Source: an uncultured Muribaculaceae bacterium
Lineage (GTDB): Bacteria > Bacteroidota > Bacteroidia > Bacteroidales > Muribaculaceae
Direction: 5' to 3'
DNA: 22,842 nt
Assembly: GCA_905209725.1 (NCBI GenBank)
Contig: CAJLTZ010000035.1
Span: 1-22,842 of the forward strand
The notes below the pieces were generated by a model, which worked only from the letters and a program-made list of their open reading frames with translations, was not told where the DNA came from and ran no database searches. Below, one piece after another: positions 17,867-22,842 of this stretch. The translations under genes and the position numbers were made by a program. Each line of letters opens with the position of its first letter. Position 1 is the first letter of the stretch.

Positions 17867-18772
17867 ATGCGGAATAATCGTGCAAAGACCATAGAAAAAA
17901 ACACTCCGGAGATTGATACCATTCTGATTGCCGACGTGGGCTCCACGAAGGCCGACTGGATGGCTGTCGGCGCCGACGGCCCTCTCTCGCAGGGATTCAC
18001 GTCGCAGGGATTCAACGCCTCCACCTGTCCCGACACGCGGATTCGCGAGGCATTGGCGGAAGCTGTCAGCAAATCAGAAGATTTCGCGCCCGTCACAGTT
18101 TATCTCTATGGCGCAGGATGCGGCAATCCTATGATATGCAGCCATATTGCGGCGATTCTCAAAGAGGAATTCAAGTGTGCCTCCGCCGAAGCCAACTCCG
18201 ACATGCTGGGAGCGGCCCGTGCACTGCTCAGCAATCAACCGGGAATCGCATGCATCTTAGGCACCGGCTCCAACACCTGCCTTTACAACGGAACTTCCAT
18301 CATCGACAATATCCCGCCGATGGGGTGCATTCTTGGCGATGAAGGAAGCGGAGCTTATCTTGGCAAGCAACTCCTTAACGCTTTATATAAAAGACGTCTC
18401 CCCTCCTCTCTTCTTAAGGAATTCGAAGCGGAATATGCGCTTAGTCTTCCTAAGGTGATTGAAGAGGTCTACCGCAAACCTGCCCCCGGTGGTTTCCTTG
18501 GAAGCCTGGCGCCATTCATTCTTGAGCATATTGATGCAGAAGGAATGGAAGAGCTGGTGGCAGACTCATTCAATCTTTTCATCACCAATAATCTGCTCGG
18601 CTATCACGGGGCAAGGGAGGTGCCCGTGGCCTTTGTGGGGTCAGTGGCTTTCCATTTCAGAAAGTATCTGCGGGAAGCGCTGCAAAGACATGGACTCACC
18701 TGCGGCGAAATCCTCAGACAGCCTATCCAACGTCTTGCAGAGTTTCACCAGAGAAATGAAAAGAGTGAATAA
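17867..18772 (+). CDS. BadF/BadG-type ATPase, probable N-acetylglucosamine kinase-like sugar kinase
   Basis: The 301-residue protein has an actin-like ATPase fold. It has the phosphate-1 motif DVGSTKADW (23-31), a conserved Asp112 in SDMLGAARAL, LGTGSNTC (131-138), LGDEGSGAYLGK (156-167) and GSVAF (258-262). These match the BadF/BadG/BcrA/BcrD family members annotated as N-acetylglucosamine or glucosamine kinases, rather than the benzoyl-CoA reductase activators, because the cysteines of the latter's iron-sulfur site are absent. The role is probably recycling of amino sugars. The 18-residue polar extension before IADVGSTK is unusual, but no later ATG exists. It leads a plus-strand run that continues to 22743. 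Confidence 0.8.
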   Translation: MRNNRAKTIEKNTPEIDTILIADVGSTKADWMAVGADGPLSQGFTSQGFNASTCPDTRIREALAEAVSKSEDFAPVTVYLYGAGCGNPMICSHIAAILKEEFKCASAEANSDMLGAARALLSNQPGIACILGTGSNTCLYNGTSIIDNIPPMGCILGDEGSGAYLGKQLLNALYKRRLPSSLLKEFEAEYALSLPKVIEEVYRKPAPGGFLGSLAPFILEHIDAEGMEELVADSFNLFITNNLLGYHGAREVPVAFVGSVAFHFRKYLREALQRHGLTCGEILRQPIQRLAEFHQRNEKSE

Positions 18773-18824
18773 GCACAATAGCCCCTCAAAAATGAAATTC
18801 ACATACATTAAAAGAGATATCATA

Positions 18825-19526
18825 ATGAATACAATAAAACTCAGAAGCTGCCGGAGAACGATCTTCACCGCTGCCATCGCATTGGCGGCCGTGGCTTCCG
18901 GTCTCACCCCCATCACCTGCAAAGCCGACGAATATTGGGACCGCAAGGTAAGCCTCTTCAGCGTGCTTCCCATTGAAGAGAACGATATAGTGTTTCTTGG
19001 AAACTCCATCACCGACGGCGGTGAATTCAATGAACTCTTCAATCGCGGCGATGTGAAAAACCGTGGTATCTCATCCGATGTAATCACCGGCGTGGAGAAA
19101 CGCCTCGAGCAGGTCACCTCCAGCCATCCCCGCAAAATATTCCTTCTGATTGGCATCAACGACGTGAGCCACGGTCTTTCTGTGGGCCAGCTTTCCGAGC
19201 GCTATGAGCGACTCGTGAAGAAAATCCGCACACAAAGCCCTGAAACGGAATTATACGTACAGTCTGTGATGCCGATCAATAATGATTTCCACCGCTACCG
19301 TAATCTTACAGGAAGGGAACGCACGGTGGTGGAACTCAACAAGTGCATAAAGAGAATCGCAGAGGAAAATGATGCCAAATATATCGACCTTTGGCCGTTC
19401 CTCGCCGACTATAACGGCCATCTCAAACGCGAATTCACCAACGACGGCCTACACCTCAACGGCCTTGGCTACCGCGCCTGGACTCATGGCATCAGAGGCT
19501 ATCTGGAAGAAAATCCGCGTGATTAA
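18825..19526 (+). CDS. Secreted SGNH/GDSL-type esterase
   Basis: The 233-residue product has an N-terminal signal (MNTIKLRSCRRTIFTAAIAL and onward, cut near CKA35/Asp36) and the SGNH blocks: GNSITDGG with nucleophile Ser61, RGISSD with Gly81, LIGIND with Asn112, and DGLHLN with Asp207 and His210. It resembles the platelet-activating-factor acetylhydrolase-like group used on acetylated sugars or lipids. An exported location suggests removal of acyl groups from glycans or peptidoglycan; the substrate is unknown. I choose ATG 18825 because it gives the best signal peptide; ATG 18792 adds 11 residues. The gap to the upstream kinase gene is 52 nt and to the next gene 32 nt. Confidence 0.88.
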   Translation: MNTIKLRSCRRTIFTAAIALAAVASGLTPITCKADEYWDRKVSLFSVLPIEENDIVFLGNSITDGGEFNELFNRGDVKNRGISSDVITGVEKRLEQVTSSHPRKIFLLIGINDVSHGLSVGQLSERYERLVKKIRTQSPETELYVQSVMPINNDFHRYRNLTGRERTVVELNKCIKRIAEENDAKYIDLWPFLADYNGHLKREFTNDGLHLNGLGYRAWTHGIRGYLEENPRD

Positions 19527-19558
19527 CTATTGGGCGTTTCCTCACATAATAATTGAAA

Positions 19559-20479
19559 ATGATTAGAACTAAACACATTTTATCCATCAGCGCGATTGCC
19601 ATATCCGCCTTAATGGGTATATCCACTCCAGCCAGCGCGGATACAATCCTGATTCAGCCCCTTTTTGAATATCCTGTTGCACCCGACAGCATCCAGGGCC
19701 TCAAGGAGAAGTCGAACTATCTGATGGACGCGTTTTGGAGTCCATTCGATTTCAAAGGGAAATCCACTGTGGACCAGAACGCTCTGAATCACGCTCTTGA
19801 AGTGTATCTCACCCCGATGCGTTTTGCCGATGAGGCCAAATCGAACGCCTCAATGGATGCGTTGCTTCAGAAACTCGCCAAAAATCCGACGCTTCTGCTG
19901 CAATTCACCAAGGCCGCAGAGGAGAACCTTTACGGGCCGCGTGCCTCGGTTTGGAACGACCAGCTATATCTCCGTTTTCTCGACGCCTTGATTGCCAACA
20001 AGGGGATAAAGAAGGAGCGCAAGGAACGCTATCGCTATCAGGCAGAACTGCTCCGCAACTCGCTTGTGGGAACCACTCCGAAAGACTTTGAATACACCAC
20101 ACCCCAAGGCTCGAAAGCACATTTCTACCCCAACGGCGTTATTACTGTAATAGAATTCGGCAACCCCGACTGCGACGAGTGCCGGCAGGCCAAGCTGAAA
20201 CTTGACACAAATGTCGGTTTCAACACATTGGTCGACAAAGGTGCTGTAAATGTGCTTTTCATCAATCCTTCGCCTGAGGAGGGCTGGGAAAAGGAATTCG
20301 AAGGATATCCTGACAAATGGCACTTCGGAACGAATGAGGATATCACCGACCTTTACGATATCCGCACCACACCCTGCCTCTATGTGATTGACGACAAGGG
20401 AAAGATTGCCGCCAAAAACATCACCGATGCCGAAGCCGCAATGGCGATTGCGAAGGCTGTGGCGGAATCAATTCAATAA
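19559..20479 (+). CDS. DUF5106-like exported thioredoxin-fold protein
   Basis: The 306-residue product has a signal peptide (cut after ASA27), a helical N-terminal domain of about 28-165 resembling DUF5106 (PVAPDSIQGLKEKSNYLMDAFW-type opening), and a thioredoxin-like C-terminal domain (about 170-306). The redox motif is CDEC (205-208) after EFGNPD, and the cis-proline loop is TTPC (270-273), which adds a third cysteine beside the active site. It should act in the periplasm on disulfides or sulfur carriers. I start at ATG 19559 rather than an in-frame TTG two codons earlier. The DoxX gene starts 10 nt after its stop, indicating cotranscription. Confidence 0.85.
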   Translation: MIRTKHILSISAIAISALMGISTPASADTILIQPLFEYPVAPDSIQGLKEKSNYLMDAFWSPFDFKGKSTVDQNALNHALEVYLTPMRFADEAKSNASMDALLQKLAKNPTLLLQFTKAAEENLYGPRASVWNDQLYLRFLDALIANKGIKKERKERYRYQAELLRNSLVGTTPKDFEYTTPQGSKAHFYPNGVITVIEFGNPDCDECRQAKLKLDTNVGFNTLVDKGAVNVLFINPSPEEGWEKEFEGYPDKWHFGTNEDITDLYDIRTTPCLYVIDDKGKIAAKNITDAEAAMAIAKAVAESIQ

Positions 20480-20489
20480 GATTTACAAG

Positions 20490-20984
20490 ATGTTGGACAT
20501 ATTAAAAAAACTTTACATCCGCACCACAGGCTACTCATATACCAATATGGGGCGTCTGTTTCTGCGTATGTTCGTGGGGATAATGATGCTGCAGTTTGGC
20601 GTGCGTCAGTGGATCGAATTCTCACAGACTGTGGCCACGTTTCCCTCTTTATCGCTGATTGGGGCGGAGTCGGCTGCCGGACTACTCATATTTGTGGAAA
20701 TCTTCTGCAGTTTCTGCATAATGATCGGTTTCTGCACGCGCTGGATGGTGGTGCCACCATTTGTGGCAATGCTGATAGCCGAATGCATGTTGCTGGCCAA
20801 TATTCCCGGCACATCGCATTACATGCTCGGATGGAACCAGCCGGTGTATCTTCCCATGATGTTCATGGGCATCTATTTCTTCATCATGCTCGTGGGACCG
20901 GGCAAGATATCCTGCGACTATTATCTGTCGCTGCATATCCTTCACGCCGACAACGCAAGCGAAACAGAACTTGAGGAGGTATAA
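20490..20984 (+). CDS. DoxX family membrane protein
   Basis: The 164-residue protein has four predicted membrane spans (about 20-40, 58-81, 86-106 and 117-136), with the DoxX-like features RLFLRMFVGIMMLQFGVRQW (22-41), FVEIFCSFCIMIGFCTR (68-84) and an NQPVYLPMM loop (116-124). Known relatives are the quinone-reducing subunit of archaeal thiosulfate oxidoreductase and mycobacterial DoxX, which joins a thiol-handling membrane complex. Three cysteines (72, 76, 82) sit in or near the second span. It lies between the thioredoxin-like gene (10-nt gap) and mnmA (9-nt gap), so all three are almost certainly one operon. Confidence 0.85.
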   Translation: MLDILKKLYIRTTGYSYTNMGRLFLRMFVGIMMLQFGVRQWIEFSQTVATFPSLSLIGAESAAGLLIFVEIFCSFCIMIGFCTRWMVVPPFVAMLIAECMLLANIPGTSHYMLGWNQPVYLPMMFMGIYFFIMLVGPGKISCDYYLSLHILHADNASETELEEV

Positions 20985-20993
20985 CAAGCAGGC

Positions 20994-22112
20994 ATGAAGA
21001 TAGCAGTATTGATATCAGGAGGCGTCGACAGCGCCGTGGTGGTGGACCTGCTTTCACGGCAGGGTCACGAACTGCACCTCTATTATATCCGCATCGGAAG
21101 CGACACCGGAGAGGACGGCTGCACGGCTGAGGAGGACATCGAGATGTGCACCCTCATCGCTGCAAAATATGGCTTGCCGCTTAAGGTGGTCTCGCTCCAT
21201 GAGGAATATTGGCAGAGTGTGATGGCATATACGCTGCGCACTGTGAAGGAGGGACTTACCCCCCATCCCGACATGATGTGCAATAAGCTCATCAAATTCG
21301 GCTACTTCGAAGAGCGCTGGGGCAAGGATTATGACAAGGTGGCCACAGGCCATTACGCCTCCATCCGTGAGATCGACGGCAAATACTGGCTTGCCACGGC
21401 CGCCGATGCAGTAAAAGACCAGACCGACTTCCTCGCCCAGATTTCCTATGAGCAGCTTAGTCACCTGCTCTTCCCCTTAGGGGAATATCCCAAGAGCGAG
21501 GTGCGCCTTATGGCCAAGGAGGTAAATCTGCCAAATGCCTCAAGAAAAGACTCCCAGGGAATCTGCTTCTTAGGCAAGATCAACTACTCCGACTTTTTGG
21601 AACGCCAGCTTGGCAGCCGCCCTGGACCTGTGATTGAGATTGAGACCGGCAAAAAGATTGGCACACATCGTGGATACTGGTTTTACACCATAGGCCAGCG
21701 CAAGGGACTCGGCTTGAGCGGAGGGCCTTGGTTTGTGGTCAGGAAGAATGTGCGCGACAATGTGATTTACGTAAGCAACGGCTATGACACCCGCAAGCAA
21801 TATGGCCGCCATATCCTTGTGGAGGAGATGCACTGGATCACACTCTCTCCCTTTGAGAATAAAATCAGTTTTCTCGAAGAGGAGGATCCGCGCAAGGGAT
21901 TCCGGATTTCATTCAAGACGCGCCACGCACCGGAATTCTTCCAGGGCTGGATAAAGCGCAATGAGGATGGAGGATATCTTGTGGAATCAGATAAAGATGT
22001 GCAGGGAATAGCACCTGGACAATATGTCATTATATATACACCCGACAATTCGCTGTGCCTCGGGTCGGGCATGATCTCGCTTCCGGCGAAACATCATGGA
22101 CGCACAGAATAA
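20994..22112 (+). CDS. mnmA: tRNA-specific 2-thiouridylase MnmA
   Basis: MnmA makes 2-thiouridine at position 34 of Lys, Glu and Gln tRNAs, using ATP and a persulfide donor. The 372-residue protein has the PP-loop SGGVDS (8-13), catalytic Cys96 in [19 protein letters not shown] (117-122), KDQTDF (141-146), and the persulfide Cys191 in [10 protein letters not shown], followed by GQRKGLG and the C-terminal beta-barrel with PGQYVIIY. Both cysteines are present, so it should be active. The ATG follows the DoxX stop by 9 nt. No cysteine desulfurase or Tus relay protein is nearby. Bacteroidetes may carry more than one MnmA-like gene. Confidence 0.97.
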   Translation: MKIAVLISGGVDSAVVVDLLSRQGHELHLYYIRIGSDTGEDGCTAEEDIEMCTLIAAKYGLPLKVVSLHEEYWQSVMAYTLRTVKEGLTPHPDMMCNKLIKFGYFEERWGKDYDKVATGHYASIREIDGKYWLATAADAVKDQTDFLAQISYEQLSHLLFPLGEYPKSEVRLMAKEVNLPNASRKDSQGICFLGKINYSDFLERQLGSRPGPVIEIETGKKIGTHRGYWFYTIGQRKGLGLSGGPWFVVRKNVRDNVIYVSNGYDTRKQYGRHILVEEMHWITLSPFENKISFLEEEDPRKGFRISFKTRHAPEFFQGWIKRNEDGGYLVESDKDVQGIAPGQYVIIYTPDNSLCLGSGMISLPAKHHGRTE

Positions 22113-22128
22113 ATGAAAGCAACTGACC

Positions 22129-22743
22129 ATGGAAAAATGCAGACTTGAATTAGTAGGAATCACATATAATCAGATAGAATCGGGCGTATATGCCGTGATA
22201 TTGCAGCAGGCCGGAGGAACTCGCCGGATACCCATCGTGATAGGCTATCCGGAGGCCCAAGCCATCGAGTGCAAACTTCAGGAGGTGGTGACACCCCGCC
22301 CGCTCACCCACGACATGATGGCCAATACACTTTCAGCGTTTGGAATCTCGCTGCATGAGGTGATGATCCGCCGCCTTCCGTCGGGGGTATTTGCCGCCGA
22401 ACTCCTTTTCAGCGACGGCACCACCGAACGGCGAATCGACTCACGTTCATCCGATGCCATAGCACTGGCAATCAGAGTGGGCGCTCCCATCTATACTTCA
22501 TGGAAGGTGCTGGAAGAGGCCGGATTCGATCCGGGCGAACAGCGTGGTGCCGGGGACGATGAAGATAAGATCTCCCGCCCAAAATCCAGAAAGAATAATC
22601 GCGAACGCGTGAGTCTTGACAGCGACATGAAACTTAAGACTCTCGAACAACTTGCCGAAGACATGCAGCGTGCTGCAGAAAATGAGGACTATGAAGAGGC
22701 GGCTCGTATCAAAGAGGAAATAGAGCGTAGAAAAAAATCCTGA
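22129..22743 (+). CDS. Bifunctional nuclease (BFN/DUF151) with C-terminal UVR motif
   Basis: The 204-residue protein starts with a BFN domain (about 1-135: LELVGITYNQIESGVYAVIL, RRIPIVIGYPEAQAIE, DSRSSDAIALAIR with its conserved SSDAIALA core). Plant homologs of this domain have DNase and RNase activity. A charged linker (about 138-165) leads to a UVR motif at 170-202 (LEQLAEDMQRAAENEDYEEA), a helical hairpin that in UvrB and UvrC mediates protein contact. The fusion is a recurrent form in Bacteroidetes. It is 16 nt downstream of mnmA and closes the plus-strand run. A link to DNA repair is plausible but not shown; uvrA at the other end of the window may be coincidence. Confidence 0.9.
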   Translation: MEKCRLELVGITYNQIESGVYAVILQQAGGTRRIPIVIGYPEAQAIECKLQEVVTPRPLTHDMMANTLSAFGISLHEVMIRRLPSGVFAAELLFSDGTTERRIDSRSSDAIALAIRVGAPIYTSWKVLEEAGFDPGEQRGAGDDEDKISRPKSRKNNRERVSLDSDMKLKTLEQLAEDMQRAAENEDYEEAARIKEEIERRKKS

Positions 22744-22789
22744 CTATTTACATATTCATAAAAACCAGCAAACAGCCCTATTGCGGGAA

Positions 22790-22829
22790 CTTAGACCCCA
22801 TCCCACAAAAAATGTTAACGCAGGGGTCG
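22790..22829 (-). repeat. Right copy of the inverted, hairpin-forming repeat
   Basis: This is the minus-strand counterpart of 16-55. Here GACCCC pairs fully with GGGGTC (22823-22828 and 22794-22799 on the plus strand), and the inner stem is CGT with GTG, joined by one G-C and two G-T pairs. It lies 46 nt past the stop of the BFN-UVR gene and 12 nt from the window edge. Orientation is opposite to the left copy. Confidence 0.8.
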
Positions 22830-22842
22830 CAGATGTGCCTCA

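Noticed and set aside
18459..18824. Extended N-terminus for the SGNH esterase reading back into the kinase gene
   Set aside because: The frame is open by chance over the end of the kinase gene. The signal peptide starts at 18825, and nothing before it resembles a domain.
22793..22842. Small coding peptide within the edge repeat
   Set aside because: The frame open in the right copy contains a stop in the left copy, and the differences follow RNA pairing instead of codon structure.

Overview
The window reads as chromosomal DNA of a Bacteroidales bacterium, probably a gut lineage near Muribaculaceae or Prevotella (the order is well supported, the family is a guess). Supporting signs are a Bacteroidales-type 337-residue malate dehydrogenase, a MutA/MutB methylmalonyl-CoA mutase pair, lipoproteins with acidic residues after the lipobox cysteine, a nuclease of the BFN family fused to a UVR motif, absence of clear Shine-Dalgarno sequences, and repeated matches to the Bacteroidetes -7 promoter box TAnnTTTG. 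Gene content is mostly core and housekeeping. No transposase, integrase, phage gene, CRISPR array, tRNA or rRNA is visible.

Layout. (1) 1-3480, plus strand: uvrA followed by a small lipoprotein gene. (2) 3413-12989, minus strand: read in transcription order these are radA-ftsE, then mutA-mutB (succinate/propionate metabolism), then a Yip1-like membrane protein gene, smpB, and a U32 peptidase/RNA hydroxylase gene coupled to smpB by ATGA. The U32 gene overlaps the lipoprotein gene tail to tail by 68 bp. (3) 12990-13250: a compact divergent promoter region between radA and mdh, including a GC-rich structured mdh leader. (4) 13251-16804, plus strand: single genes mostly separated by hairpin terminators: mdh, an acidic lipoprotein, a small membrane protein, and a secreted 21-residue leucine-rich-repeat protein. 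(5) 16805-22743, plus strand: an orphan GT10 fucosyltransferase, then a closely spaced run of BadF-type sugar kinase, SGNH esterase, DUF5106 thioredoxin-like protein, DoxX membrane protein, mnmA, and the BFN-UVR nuclease.

The least expected structure is at the two edges. A ~38-nt element at 18-55 recurs in inverted orientation at 22790-22827. It can fold as a hairpin, and the three differences within the 35-nt core keep pairing through G-U wobbles on one strand. Both copies lie within about 55 nt of the window ends, so the window may be a whole contig broken at a dispersed repeat family. Other points of interest are the mdh leader with mutually exclusive stems, overlapping divergent radA/mdh promoters, a probable leaderless promoter for the BadF kinase, and the thioredoxin-like/DoxX/mnmA cluster.
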